From: Hygrocybe punicea
Taxonomy: Eukaryota; Basidiomycota; Agaricomycetes; Agaricales; Hygrophoraceae
Assembly: GCA_963556145.1 (NCBI GenBank)
Contig: OY744469.1
Location: 5,986,767 to 6,050,766, forward strand
Length of the DNA: 64,000 bases
Reading direction: 5' to 3'
Below the pieces are notes generated by a model, which had not been told where the DNA came from, made no database searches, and saw only the letters and a list, made by a program, of their open reading frames with translations. Below are positions 22,257-34,144 of this stretch, piece by piece; position 1 is the stretch's first letter; each line of letters starts with the position of its first letter. Position numbers and translations under genes: made by a program.

Positions 22257-22511
22257 TTAATCATGTGACACATGAGTGGTAATAATCATCATATTCCGAG
22301 GGCAGGAATCCTGCCCTCGTCTCACTATGTATAATAGGTACAAAATACAATAATAATGATATAACGAGGGCAGGGAATCACCCTGCCCTCGTCTCATTGC
22401 TGAGCCACCCCGACGGTCGGGTTCATTACCACCGCTGCTGCTGCTGCCGTTGCCGTTGCCGTTGTCGTGTCTGCTGCTGCTGCTGCGGTTCACGCTGCCA
22501 TTGCCGTTGCC

Positions 22512-22542
<31 letters not shown>

Positions 22543-23867
22543 TTGCTGCTGTTGCTGCCGTCGCTGCTGTTGCTGCCGTCATCGTCGCTGCTGCTGCTGC
22601 TACCGTTGCCATTGCCGCTGCTGCTGCTGCCGTTGCCGTTGCCGCTGCTGCTGCTGCTGCTGCTGCTGTTGCTGCTGTTGCCGTTGCTGCTGTTGCTGCC
22701 ATTGCTGCTGTTGCTGCCGTCGTCGTCGCTGCTGCTGCTGCTGCTGCTGCTGCTACCGTTGCCGTTGTCATTGTCATGTCTGCTGTTGCTGGTGCTGCAG
22801 TTCGTGCTGCTGCCGTTGCCGTTGCCGCCGTTGCCATTGCCATCGCGGCTGCTGCTGCTGTTCACGCTGCTGGTGCTGCTGCCGTGGCCAGTGCGGCTGC
22901 TGTTGCCGTTCCCGGTCCCGGTCCCGCTGCTGCTGCCGTTCCCGCTCCTGGTCCTGGTCCTGGTCCTGGTCCTGCCGCTGCCTCGCCATCTTTGTTGCTG
23001 TCCTCATTGTTGTCGTTGCCGTCCACGCTGTCGTCGTTGCCGTCCACACTGTCATCGTTCCTGTGCTTGCTGTCATCATTGCCATCCCCGTGGTTGTCGT
23101 TCCGGTCCCCTGCCGCTGCTGCTGCTGTTCGGGCTGCTGCTGCTCTTGCCATTGCCGTTGCCGTTGCAGGCTTCGCCTCGGGGCAGTAACGACTGCAAGG
23201 CATTAGTAGTACATAAAATAAGCAAAAAATCACTGATGACTTACCGTTGTCATCCTTTTCTTCCTCACCGTCGTCCGCATCTGGGTCTTCGTCGTCTGGG
23301 TCTTCGTCATCGTCGACCGCGTCCGCATCTGCGTCAACCCTGTCTTTGTCTCCGCCAACCCGGTCTCCATCGTCCGCGCCATCCCCATACCGTTGTGGAT
23401 CCTGTCTCCCATCGTCGTCCTCGTTCTCGTCGTTCCAGTCCCCGTGTCCGTCATTGCCGTCCCCGTTCTCGTCGCTCCGGTCTGTCATTCCGGTCCCCAT
23501 TCCGTTCTCATCGTTGCCGTCCCCCCTCTCTTCGTTCCGGTCCTCGTTGTCGTCGTTCCGGTCCTCGTTGTCGCCGTTCCCGGAACCATGGTTGTTGCCC
23601 TCTTATGGGCCTCGTGTCATTGGCTGTCGATGTTGATGTGGTAATGTTCACGGTCGTCTGACGTGACGTTGCCGGAAAAGACCTAAAAAGTACGTGGAAT
23701 TAGTTAATAAAAATAAATCAAACAAACTTAAAATGAAACTTAGCCTGGTGCTCTTCCGCAGCCTTGTGTCTGTGATCGTGGTTGCAAAGAAAGAGTGACG
23801 TGGCTTGAACTCGCGCGAGAATTTCAACCGGCGTTTGCCGATTTCCTAAACGGGGCCGAAATGCCAT
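22257..23867 (-). CDS. Trinucleotide-repeat-rich putative gene, multi-exon
   Basis: A minus-strand ATG at 23867 opens a 41-codon exon (to 23745) without repeats, including QTPVEILARVQ and CNHDHRHKAAEE. It is followed by a GC-AG intron (23683-23744). A later intron with GTAAGTCATC and CTTGCAG lies near 23185-23245. Downstream the sequence is (GGCAACGGCAGC)n-like and encodes Asp/Asn/Gly-, Gln- or Ser-rich tracts in different frames. The first exon and introns suggest a real transcript, but the frame through the repeats is undetermined and a stop follows the second exon in one reading. Function unknown; the repeats may have expanded in a coding exon or an ancestral disordered region. Confidence 0.35.
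22297..22391. repeat. Two small hairpins with the same CGAGGGCAGG arms
   Basis: CGAGGGCAGGAATCCTGCCCTCG (22297-22319 region) and a similar hairpin at 22365-22391 are direct copies, each followed by TCTCA, about 68 bp apart. They flank the 3' end of the repeat-rich gene. Confidence 0.5.
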
Positions 23868-24266
23868 ATTGGTACAGGTGGCTGGATTTTCTTATTGCTA
23901 TTACATGCTGTATAGCACCTCAATGGCCAGGGCAAGACCCTGAAGGGATGTAAGTATCCCATACCCGCAAGTATGGTAAATTTTGTATTTTATTTGAGCC
24001 TGCAGAGAGAGCTATTCACAATGTATTTGAGCCCTCTGCCAAAATTGGACCCTTAAACACCCAACTTTGCGAGTATACATCTAGAAAATCTAAAATTAAT
24101 TCTAGCAGTACTAGGTGATGTGTGCTTCATTGTTACAATAAGTGCCTGGCAGTTAGTAGTCCAGGAAATGTGTTGTAGGACAAATGTGTGTGGAACTTCA
24201 CATTAATAAATTATTGGCTGTTCGATCAAAGTCCCGTTATTTGGATTCAAGTCACGCAACTCACAG
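23868..24266. other. Spacer up to the assembly gap, nothing recognised
   Basis: I see no gene or strong repeat here. The sequence is AT-rich with short open frames only. Confidence 0.3.
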
Positions 24267-24366
24267 NNNNNNNNNNNNNNNNNNNNNNNNNNNNNNNNNN
24301 NNNNNNNNNNNNNNNNNNNNNNNNNNNNNNNNNNNNNNNNNNNNNNNNNNNNNNNNNNNNNNNNNN
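24267..24366. other. Assembly gap (100 N)
   Basis: Exactly 100 N bases, the usual scaffold-gap placeholder; the true distance and orientation across it are unknown. Frames spanning it are meaningless. Confidence 0.99.
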
Positions 24367-24929
24367 GAGAACAGAGATGACAATGACAATGGCGACAATT
24401 TGCACCAAGAACGCCACCCTGGACATCTTCAAAACTGTGCAGGAGTGTGCCCGACGTTTTCAACCATCAGCCTTGAACATGGAAACTAGCAGTGGCGGCC
24501 TGGGTGCACAGTAACAAAGATGACGAGGGCAATGTGGAGGATTGCCCACAGCAATGGCGTGGTCAATGGCATCGTTGTCATCAAGGTATTGCCGTTGCAA
24601 CCACCTTTGGCGCCACCCTCATGCAACTCAATGGTGCGACTGATCAGGACAGTGAAAACCACGGAATAGATGATGGGGACGTCGTAGATGACGTCCCCAT
24701 CGTCTCTATCAGTGGTGGAATGTGGAGAGGGCTGTGGGGGGCCCCAAGGGCAAAGGTGAGTACCCACCCCCATCCTGATTTTTCCCCACATCCTGACCCC
24801 TTCCCGCTGCTCATTTGGGGCTGGGGACCCTCTCCCATCCATCCCCTCACTCTTTCCACCATCCACCATGCTTCCCTGGCCCTTCCCCGCCACCAACACC
24901 CACCCCCAACTCTAGGTACCCTTCCCCGC
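24367..24929. other. Region left of LTR element A, no gene supported
   Basis: Open frames on both strands are short and Pro/His-rich. A small palindrome GATGGGGACGTC...GACGTCCCCATC lies at 24672-24701. The right boundary is the CCGC target duplication (24926-24929) of LTR element A. Confidence 0.35.
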
Positions 24930-25170
24930 TGTGGTGAACACGGCCTTTGTAGGTGCGGATTCGGGGTGTGCAAGTTCTTGTCGTTGGGGTGAAAACCCAA
25001 AACTCAACTTGTTTGTATGTATGTACACAAAACACTATATAGGTACTGTATAGTATCTATAAAGGGAGTGTATGAAGGAAATGGAAAATAATCAAGAGAG
25101 GGGAATGTAGAGGGAAGGGGGATGAAGGAACATAGAAGAATATGTGCTCACAGAGATATGGATCTCTACA
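24930..25170 (-). repeat. 3' LTR of element A
   Basis: 241 bp, TGTAGAG...CCACA on the minus strand. It is preceded (minus) by the polypurine-like CCCCTGTGGA. It differs from the other LTR at a few positions by eye. Confidence 0.85.
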
Positions 25171-25381
25171 TCCACAGGGGACTCTAATAATGACTGCCCT
25201 CAGTCATAAACACAAGGATAATAAAGAAATAAAAAAAAGTGGGAGGGAATGAAAGTGGGTGGGGAATATACTCAAAGATAAAATAAAACTCAAACCACAA
25301 GCTGCCTCCTTTCCAGACTCTCTATCCTTTCTGACATCTCTGCTAATCTCTGCTCGAAAATCTTGAGGGCCTTGAGGGTGA

Positions 25382-28197
25382 TTATGGCAAGCTTGATAGC
25401 AAGTGAGGTTGCTGGAGGAAGATCATCGGCAAAAATGGGCTGGGTGGAGTCAGGATCGGGTGCTGAGGGGGAAGTGATTCTGAAAGGACACGTGGGAAGG
25501 GGTTGTCGAGGGGTATCGGGGTCAAAGGTGGTGTGGGTGAGGGTGAAGCAAGAGGGAAGGGGAGGTCGTCGAAGGCAGAGGGTCCATGTACTAAACTCAT
25601 AGAGTAAATAGGTAGGATGGGGGGAGACAATGGCGGGGATGTAGGCAAAGGTGCAGGGACGGAGATGTGGGCATAGGACGATGGAGATGGGGGTATGAGG
25701 TCAAGGAACGGATGTTGACGGCCAATGAGTGTGGGTGTGTGGATATGTAGAAGCAGGGTCTGGGGATCTTTGTGCATGGTTTGGAACAATGACGGGGACG
25801 TTGACAGGAGTGACGGGACTTGGGCGTGGGTGTAGGGATTCGGTTGCGGGTGCGTCGGGTCGGGGAATGGGCTTGGGCGGCCGGTGGGCGCGGGTTCGTG
25901 GTTGTGGATAGTCAGGGGCTTCGTTTGAGCTCGCAAATGGACAGGGGGGGCATCGTGGGGTTGGTCAAGGGCGTAGGTGGTTGAACGGGGGTGGACGAGG
26001 ACAGGGATGGCTTGGGATTGGGGGTCGAGAGTGAGGGTCGAGGTGGGGTGACGTGGCGGCTCGCGTGGGACGAAGAGGGACGGGGATGGACTCATTTCGC
26101 ACAGGGAGGGGCCATACAGAGGTCTGGGGGCATGAACGAGAGTGTGGGGGCTGGCATATGCGGTGGTCATTGGCCTCGGATGGTGGGATGTGGGGGTTGG
26201 CTGTCGGGTGACGTGGCACAGCGTCGAGGGCTCGAATGCCGTGGGGACGGCTTGTACGGTGTTACGACAGGCGTTGTGTGGCCTTGGGAAGTGGTACGAG
26301 GCGGCGGGTGGTCCAGCGAAGGTGTGAGCGGCCGGGGATGTTGAGTAGGCAGGGGGGTATGAGGCGGGTTGGTGTGGCATGACGTTGGGGACTCGATAAT
26401 GGCGGCGGCAGCTGGTACAGACTCACGAGGGGTGCTGTGGGGTGCTGGGAAGCGGTGCGAAGCGGCGGGGTGTCTAACGATGGTGGTAGAGGCCAGGGAC
26501 GTCGAATAGGCAGGTGTATGACGCTGAGTGATGTGGCATGCGCGTGGGACCTCGTTAACGGCAGGGGCGGCTCGTGGGGGCTTGCAAAGGACGGTGTGTG
26601 GAATTGGGGGGTTGTACGAGGCGGCGGGTCGTCCAACGAAGGGAGGCGAGGCCGGGGACGTCGAATAGGCGGGTGCATGAGGCGGATTGACGTGGCATGG
26701 TGTTGGGGACTTGATAACGGTGGGGACGGCTTGTACCAACTCACGAGGGATGCCGTGAGGTGCAGGGAGGCTGTACGAGGCGGCGGGATGTCCAACAAAG
26801 GGGGGCGAGGCCGGTGACGTCGAATATGCGTGTGCATATGGCGAAGTGATGTGGCACAGCGTGGGGAGCTCAAACGCGGTGGGGACGGCTCGTACGAACT
26901 CGCGAGTGGCAATGGAGGGTGCTGGGATGTGGTATGAGGTGGCGGGCAGTCCAATGAAGGGAGGCGAGGCCGGGGATGTCGAATAGGCGGGTCCGTGAGG
27001 CGAAGTGACATGGCACGCGAGTGGGGTCTCGATAATGGCAGAGGCAGCTCGTGAGGGCTTGCGAAGGATGGTGGGGAGCTCTGGGAGGCCGTACACGGTG
27101 GCGGGTAGTCCAACGAAGGTGGGAAGGGCCGCGGGTGTCGACTTGCTGGTGGCATGAGGTGGGTTGGCACGACCAGCGGCTGCATCATCCAAACGGCGTG
27201 GGAACGGCTTGTTAGGGGCACTGAAGGCGAACAGGGGGGTGTACGAGCACATCGGGGACGGTCTGTGACATGGTACGAGGCCGGGAGATGCGGGAGGCTC
27301 GGGGTCGCGTTTCTGATGTTGTAGGGCCTGGGACTCGACGGACTGGGTCCACCACGGCGACGACGTGGTGCGTGGGGGTGCTGGGGCCTGTGTGGACGCG
27401 TACGAGGTGGTTCGGGGGGGGTAGACACATGGTGACACGGTTGGTGGCCTGGATACACGGGTTTGCGATTGGTGACGTGGCACGTCCGGTTCGTCGAAAT
27501 GGGATGGGAACGGCTCGTCTGGGACGTTGGCGGTGAACGGGGGCTGTTGGGACGCGAAATGGGGGCGTTGGACGTCAAATGTGGGTATGCCGGGTGGGGT
27601 GTCATCATGATGGGGCACTGCGCGTTGTTGGTAATCCGAGACAACGGAAAGTGGCCACGTGGGCTGCGTCTGGCATATCGAATCTGCGTACGTAGTTCTA
27701 TTGAGTTTAGAGGGGGCATGAGGGGGTGTCCGAGCATTGTCTGGCGGCACCGGAACGGGTTGGCGGCGGGTTCGACGGGTTGGGATATGCTTTCCCGTGC
27801 GGGACCCTCTGTAATGACTAACCGGTATGTACTTTCGTCCACAGGCACAAAAACCTTCCCTTTGCTTCTCTTTTTCACCTAATCCAACCTGTAGTTCTTT
27901 TAGTTCTCGAACCCGACTCGTTTCGGGTACTTGTGCTACACTTGGCGTATTTTTGTCGTTTTTGGGGTCTTCGGAGGCAGAAGTCGGGCGGAAAACAAAG
28001 GAATGGAAGTAGATGGCAATGTAATACATGAGAACATAGGAAAAAGAGAGAACGAAGCTGAGGAAAATTGACAATAAACGAAAGTCGGGTTCATCAGCAT
28101 GTGACGTGTCACTGGCGCTGGGACTTGCGAGGGGGAATGGCTGCCATCGGGGAGGCGCGAGAAACCTATAAATAAGCAAGTGGAGGCTGGATAACAT
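25382..28197 (-). CDS. Proline-rich tandem-repeat ORFs of LTR element A
   Basis: The longest frame (to 26167) has an ATG at 28197 (MLSSLHLL) and starts with hydrophobic segments (LLSIFLSFVLSFSYVLMYYI), suggesting signal or membrane anchoring. A basic linker follows, then at least six imperfect repeats of about 50 residues built on AYSTSPASPPFVG, PAASY and PAPH motifs. A second frame stays open over the same repeats (27878-26262) and a third covers 26380-25382. Which frame is translated is unknown; the shared open frames may result from codon-level bias of the repeat. A related repeat lies on the plus strand in element B. No gag zinc knuckle or protease motif is seen. Confidence 0.45.
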
Positions 28198-28337
28198 CTT
28201 CAGGAAGCTTTTGAAGCTACGAGGCGACGACGAGGCACAGGAAATCTTTTTTTTGCAGCCGAAATAGAGGGTTTTTATGCCAAAAGTGGCAAGCAGGGTA
28301 TAGAAATACAAGGAGAGTGAAGTGAGCTGACAGATCC

Positions 28338-28354
28338 TCGCGGTGGGCTCCAGA
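28338..28354 (-). promoter_or_regulatory. Primer-binding site of LTR element A
   Basis: Minus-strand TCTGGAGCCCACCGCGA directly follows the LTR, offset two bases before TGG as expected for complementarity to a tRNA 3' CCA. It is identical over 15 bases with the site of element B. Which tRNA it matches was not determined. Confidence 0.7.
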
Positions 28355-28595
28355 TGTGGTGAACGCGGCCTTTGTAGGCGTGGATTCGGGGTGTGCAAGT
28401 TCTTGTTGTTGGGGTGAAAACCCAAAACTCAACTTGTTTGTATGTATGTACACAAAACACTATATAGGTACTGTATAGTATCTATAAAGGGAGTGTATGA
28501 AGGAAATGGAAAATAATCAAGAGAGGGGAATGCAGAGGGAAGGGGGATGAAGGAAAATAGAAGAATACGTGCTCACAGAGATATGGATCTCTACA
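28355..28595 (-). repeat. 5' LTR of element A
   Basis: 241 bp direct copy of 24930-25170. It contains AT-rich promoter-like stretches (ACACTATATAGG and TATCTATAAAGG on the plus strand). Confidence 0.85.
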
Positions 28596-28599
28596 CCGC

Positions 28600-29059
28600 T
28601 CCCCAGCATTCATCCCTCCTCTCACTCACCCTCCAGCACCATCCCCCATCAATTGTAGACCACATCCGAAGCCTTTGTGCAGGCGGGCACCCACTAGTTC
28701 AGTGGCAGCACCTCAGGTATGACTATTTCTTACTTCTTCTATTTCTCTTTTATTTCGCATATTTTCATGTATATTAGTCTATATACAGTATGTAGAACAA
28801 TACATGTATGATATATATAAAAATATCCAAGAAAAGACTACGGGATGGTGAGTAAGTTGTGCTCGCTGTTGACGATGACGAGCACGTGTGACCCTGCAGT
28901 GATGGACGGCGTGGCAACGGTGATGAATTTGGGTATACACGGAATACTCCGACAAGGGACTCAAAAGTGTGCTGAAGTGTTCACTGAACGTTGAGCTGAA
29001 TGCTGAACACGCTTCCAGCAGGCGAAGCTGCCTAGTTAGTAACATAACAGGGACCTTGA
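28600..29059. other. Spacer between LTR element A and long-TIR copy 2
   Basis: No gene supported. AT-rich near 28770-28830; a minus-strand open frame 29045-28779 has no recognisable motif. Confidence 0.3.
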
Positions 29060-29062
29060 TAT

Positions 29063-31039
29063 CACCTCAGGAGTTCCAACATTTAGTTGGGGTCTAAAGT
29101 GGTTTCTAAAGTGAGCAGAAAAATATAATTTTTAGATTTACATTTAGGCCTAGCCTAAATATTGAATTTAAGTCACAAATAAATGTACATCTAAAGTATC
29201 TATTTAGTTTCATCTTTAGACTAGTTTTACAATTGAAATGATGACCTGTTCTAAATTGTAGAAGGAAAACAGAATTTTGCTACAAGTTGACTCAAATTTG
29301 CTAGTCTAAATTTAGGTATCATCCAAAGGCAGGCCAAAATTTAAATTTTCAGTGTGACTAAAATAACGGATTTAATAGTTATCAAAAAATATTTTTTCGG
29401 CCATTATCAACATTCCAAATTTCAATCAGAACTAAAGCTATTGCCTGCACAATTGCCCACCCGTTGTCCACCCATCGCCTACCCGTCGTCCACCCATCGC
29501 CTACCTGTCGCCCACCTCCCAATCATGACCTGAACCCAGCTCCAACGTCGACAAAACCAATCAATTTTTTTTTTCAACCTCACACCCACTGTGACGCCAT
29601 CTCGCCATCTCTCCTGCTCCCGCTCATCCCATCCCGGCATCTCCCCTGCTCAAGTATGACAATCTCCCACACCCCACGCCATCTCCCTTGCCCTCGCCGC
29701 CATTTCCCACCCTCAATTTCCTGCCAAGCCGTCACCCACACCTCCGCCCTCCCCATCATCTCCCTTGTCTACAGCCACGCCATCTCCCATCTCCCTCATC
29801 GTCGTCACCATCTCTCCCCACACTCGCCATCTCCCACACCCTTGTCGCCCATGCCACACCCTCGTCGCACACGCAACGCTCTCATCGCCACACTCTCATC
29901 GCCCACACTCTCATCGCCACACTCTCGTCGCCCACGCTCTCGTCGCCCACATCTAACCCATCCAAAATTGGATCCCCCATGGCCATTCCTGCGCCATCTC
30001 CCTCGTCCACACCCACGCCATCTCCCCACCATCCCATCCCATCACCACACAATCTCCCACACCCTCTCGTCGCCCTCCCATCGTGCCCCTGCCATCTCCC
30101 TCACCCATGTCCACACCATCTCCCTCACCCTCATCGCCAATGCCATCTCCCGCCAAGCCACCTCCACCATCACCTCCCTCACTCACACCCCACACCATCT
30201 CCCACACCCTTGTCATCCACACCCTCATCGCCCATGCCACATCCTTGTCGCCCACGCCCACGCCATCTCCTCACCCTCCCACTCCCTCATCCCCCACGCC
30301 ATCTCCTCCCATCCCATCGTGCCATGCCCATGCCATCTCCCACACCTCATCACCTACACCCTCATCGCCCTCCCATCCTATTGTGCCCCCGCCATCTCCC
30401 ACACTCTCATCACCCACACTCGTCACTCTCCCATCCTATTGTGCCCCCACCATCTCCCCGCTCTCATTCTGTCGTGCCCCCATACACCCTTGTCGCCCCC
30501 GCCATCTCCCCCGCCTGCCTCTCCCCCTACCTCTGTCATCACCTCACGAACCCCACCACCATGTCAATTGACGTTGGAGCTGGGCTCGTGAGGTAAGATT
30601 GGGAGATGGGTGGGCAATGGGTGGGCGACGGGCGGGCGACGAGCGGGCAATGGCGCAGGCAATAGCTTTAGATCTAACAACAACTTTGAATTTAAATAGC
30701 TGCCGAAATCTTGCATTTTGATAACTATTAAATTTATTATTTTAACGCTACCGAAAGTTTTAATTTTGGCCTGCCTTTAGGTGATGCCTAAATTTGGACT
30801 AGAAATTTGAGTAAACTTGGAACTAAATTATACTTTCCCCTTACAATATAGATCTGATAATTATTTTGGTTGCAAGAATAACCTAAAGATGAAAATAAAT
30901 AAATAATTTAGATATACATTTATTTGTGACTTAAATTCAATATTTAGGCTAGGCCTAAATGTAAATCTAAAGATTATATTTTGGTGCTAACTTTAGAAAT
31001 CACTTTAGATCCCGACTAAATGTGGAAAGTCCTGATGTG
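29063..31039. mobile_element. Long-TIR non-autonomous DNA transposon, copy 2
   Basis: The same family as 856-2884 over its whole length, with the same ends (CACCTCAGGA and inverted CACATCAGGA) and its own 3-bp duplication TAT (29060-29062 and 31040-31042). It is slightly shorter (1977 against 2029 bp) because of differences in the central minisatellite. No transposase. It lies about 220 bp upstream of the Crinkler start codon and so may affect that gene's promoter. Confidence 0.85.
29590..30550. repeat. CGCCATCTCCC-type minisatellite in copy 2
   Basis: The same repeat as in copy 1. Scattered C-to-T differences relative to copy 1 are visible (for example CTCGTC against CTCATC). Open frames of up to 375 codons here are artefacts of composition. 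Confidence 0.8.
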
Positions 31040-31260
31040 TATGTTACTAATAAGTAAGGTTTGTGATGACACACGGGTCAGATTCTCACAAGGGTTAACT
31101 TATGGGGAAATGTTGACACAGCCTCCGGATCAAGAGGCAAGTGTTAATCGACGTTAATCCTGGACCCGGAAACATCGTCCGTATTTCCCTGTCTCAGAAT
31201 CGCGAGCCGGGCAATACGACCCAATTGCAACCGAAAGCAGCAACGCCGCCTAATACACCT

Positions 31261-33539
31261 ATGGCTGGACCTAGTCTGACATCCCAACAACAAGCAACCG
31301 CATTGTTTCAAGTTGACACGCGCAATGAGGTCTGTTTACTCTTCTTCATTGATGATGACTATCACTTACGACCCAGAAGGGGAAAGGCAAGAATCGCGAA
31401 GTCCCTCTTACAGCACTGGCCCAATCGACGAGTCTGGGTTCGTCGGACAATACGCCCCAACCGCAAGCAGCGACATCGCCTGACGACAAGTTAGTACTCC
31501 GCTGTCTCGTTCATGGCGATTCGACGACCTTTAAAGTCATTGTGCCGAGAGACAACGACGTTGATGACCTGAAGAAACTCATCCATCTGGAGAAAGACAA
31601 GGGTATTCTGTGTGATGTCAATTCTTCCGACCTTATCCTTTGGAAGGTGAGTCCATCCTAGATTATAGCGAACAGATTGTGGCTTACCTTACAATCCCAA
31701 CAGGTTGACATCGATCTTGTTACTGAAAAGGAAGGTCTTCTTAGTCAACGCACGATCAATCCGGACGACGAAAAGTTGGTGGGCTGGAAAACAATCAAGT
31801 CCTATTGGTCCATCCAACCCGCCCAAGATCATCTCCACATCATTGTGAAGCTACCGGCTACCGGTGAGCTCAGGTTACTTTTCACACATCCGAATCTCGT
31901 CTTCTGATTACTTCCTTTTCAGCGAGCACGACTGACGAACAACTCCAACAATTTTGGCGGCGGTTGTGGGTCAACCAAGAGAAACTCATTGAGGAGCGGA
32001 CTGTAGTTCGAGATTCCGATCCCGTCGGGGATGTCAATGTTTCAACAACATTCAAGGTATTACGTGGGCTGCCCCATTTCCTTCGATCCGGCGACATGTT
32101 GATCAGGGAAGAGTATGGCCAGGCGTTGGAGGCAGTCGAGGGTTATCAGACGACGCAGAACGCTGTAGTCATCGTGGGACACCCAGGCATAGGCATGGTC
32201 TTTTGGCTGTCCTGGTGAATGACCCTACTTACTGGAATGCCCATCTTTCTAGGCAAGACTATTTTCTTGTATTACCTGTTGGCCGTCCGTCTTCTCAAGC
32301 AACAGCCAACCATTTTCCAGTATGAAGACGCGTCCGTCGTTCTCTTCAATAAGAATGGAGCATCGCGGTTGTCACCTAAATTTTCCTTAGCCCAAATTCC
32401 CCCTTCGAAAATGTGGGCCCTCGTTGACTCCAATCAGTCTGTTCAGAAACCTGCGGATATGTTCCTTCGAGACGGTTCCCCCTTCTTTATTGTTGTCGCG
32501 TCGTCACCGCGATCAACTCGATGGGAAGCGGTGCAACACTACAAGCCACCTATCAAACTCTGGTTCATGAAGCCATTTACGTTAGAGGAACTTATTCAAG
32601 CGTGAGTACTCGTGTCACACGTTCTTGAAAGGCATTTATCTGCCATTCAGTCGTCGGCTCCAAGAGTTCCCACGCGACGAGCAGGCTCTGCAACTTTTTT
32701 TTGAGCTATATGGCCCTTCAGCCCGCGAGTGTTACGCCTACAGTGGGGAACTTCTGTCTTACCACCACATTATCCAAGACAAGATCAAAGCCATGACTTG
32801 GACCACAATCACCACTGCACTTAAGACTGGGGCGCACACCCTCCGGCTAGATAACGGTGCACACAAAGTCATCCTCATCACTCCAGATCCAGATGACCGT
32901 GAAAATCACTTTCCCCGCATCATCACCAAAACTGTGGGGAGGATGCTGGCTGAACAGGACACAAACGAGCAATGGCGGAATGCACATAATCTCTACCAGA
33001 CGATGCGACTGGATAGCAAGGCCAAATCTACCGCGGGGTATCTCCTCGAGCCACCTTTTCATGCGTTATGTGCGAGAGGCACGACCTTTCAGCTCTATCC
33101 AATGAGTCTCAAGCCAGGTGGTCGCACCCGTGACACCTTCATCCACTCTAAGTACACGACCGGGGTGAACCTCACCTTAGCCCAGCTGAGGCTGGTTATT
33201 TTCGATACACAACACCCGATAGAACAGCTTAAGCGAAATCATTACTATCAACCCAGCTACGGAACCCAAGCTTCTTTTGACTCATTCATCTATGAGCCAG
33301 AACCTTCACGAATAACCGCGTTTCAGGTTACTGATGGTGAGTCCCATTCTGTGAAGCCTTTGGGGTTCACCTTTTTGCTCCAGCTTGCGACGGAACTCGA
33401 AATACCTACCCCAAATCTAAGCTACGTTGTTGTGATTCCGCAGGGTGACCAAGTGGAGTGTGTTCTGCCGAAGGAAAGGGAATTCTCGCTTGACATGTTC
33501 TGCGTTGAAGTGGAGGAGGCTGAGCTCTTTACTCGTTGA
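31261..33539 (+). CDS. Crinkler (CRN)-type P-loop NTPase effector-family protein, 6 exons, 668 aa
   Basis: Exons 31261-31329, 31377-31646, 31704-31863, 31923-32192, 32253-32601 and 32651-33539 sum to 2007 nt and stay in frame. Residues about 62-165 form a Crinkler-type N-terminal domain (LVLRCLVHGD, DLKKLIHLEK, DLILWKVDI). Residues about 251-258 are a Walker A loop (GHPGIGKT) followed by a P-loop NTPase-like region, then a long C-terminal domain without recognised fold. CRN proteins are known from oomycetes and many fungi, with proposed roles in host interaction or inter-hyphal conflict; the role here is unknown. Intron 4 uses a GC-AG donor and splits the Walker A codons. No signal peptide. 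The start at 31261 is the only upstream ATG in frame. Apparently intact. Confidence 0.8.
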
Positions 33540-34142
33540 CATGAAATTGTTGTTCTCAGGTTGTGGCTGTGCCTTACATTATGTTGTAATGTCACAACTC
33601 TCCTTGACTGTGTATTTGTATAATGGCTCAGAAAAAAGATCTCTGAGAGCAGGTAGGCAGCCACATCCTGAAAGGTGGTGTGGCCTGTACAGCTGTTTGC
33701 ATACTGGATTGAACACTGAATTTTTCTCATGTTTGGTTCTGCCAGATAATTACTGTTTTTGATAGATGGTGGAGGTCAAACATGACACCAAAAGCAGCAA
33801 AGAGTGTAGTACAAGCATAGCTCATGCAATGCTGCATGGATTTGAAGGTTCATAGTAGGACGAAAGTATCCAAAGTACAAGGGTTAGATATGCCCATATT
33901 ATATATACTACTAACTGTCTCCCCCATGCCCCAGGGGGTGCCTCAGGCCATCAACCTTGCTGCAACACCTCAGGACCCCCAAAATTTCCACAGGAGGTAT
34001 GTGAGCAATCTGGTCATATTTCCTCTCAAATGTGCCAAGATTACCTCCTATCTGGGCATAATCCTGGTAGACTGTCCAGGGGTCGGTCTGGGCCAGCCCT
34101 GGTCTTCTTCTCAAAAAGTTCAAAAACTATATTCATAGTCAG
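33540..34142. other. 3' flank of Crinkler gene, nothing recognised
   Basis: No second gene seen. Short open frames only; the sequence ends at the TA target site of the MITE 34145-34782. Confidence 0.3.
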
Positions 34143-34144
34143 TA

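Larger units (their letters stand above)
24930..28595 (-). mobile_element. LTR element A: short-LTR non-autonomous retroelement
   Basis: Near-identical 241-bp direct repeats (24930-25170 and 28355-28595) bound a 3.2-kb interior and are flanked by CCGC on both sides (24926-24929 and 28596-28599). On the minus strand the LTR begins TGTAGAG and ends CCACA. The 5' LTR (28595-28355) is followed immediately by TCTGGAGCCCACCGC, the same 15 bases that follow the 5' LTR of element B, identifying this as the primer-binding site and fixing the orientation. The interior encodes a proline-rich repeat protein and no recognisable gag, protease, RT or integrase. The element would need trans-acting enzymes. 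Confidence 0.85.

Noticed and set aside
24184..24514. Open frames spanning the N gap
   Set aside because: Continuity depends on 100 placeholder N bases.
29464..30596. Open frames of 375 and 302 codons
   Set aside because: Same minisatellite as in copy 1; composition artefact.
33330..33386. Additional intron GTGAGTCCC...CTCCAG in the Crinkler last exon
   Set aside because: Its removal (47 bp) breaks the frame, whereas reading through keeps a protein-like sequence to the stop at 33539.
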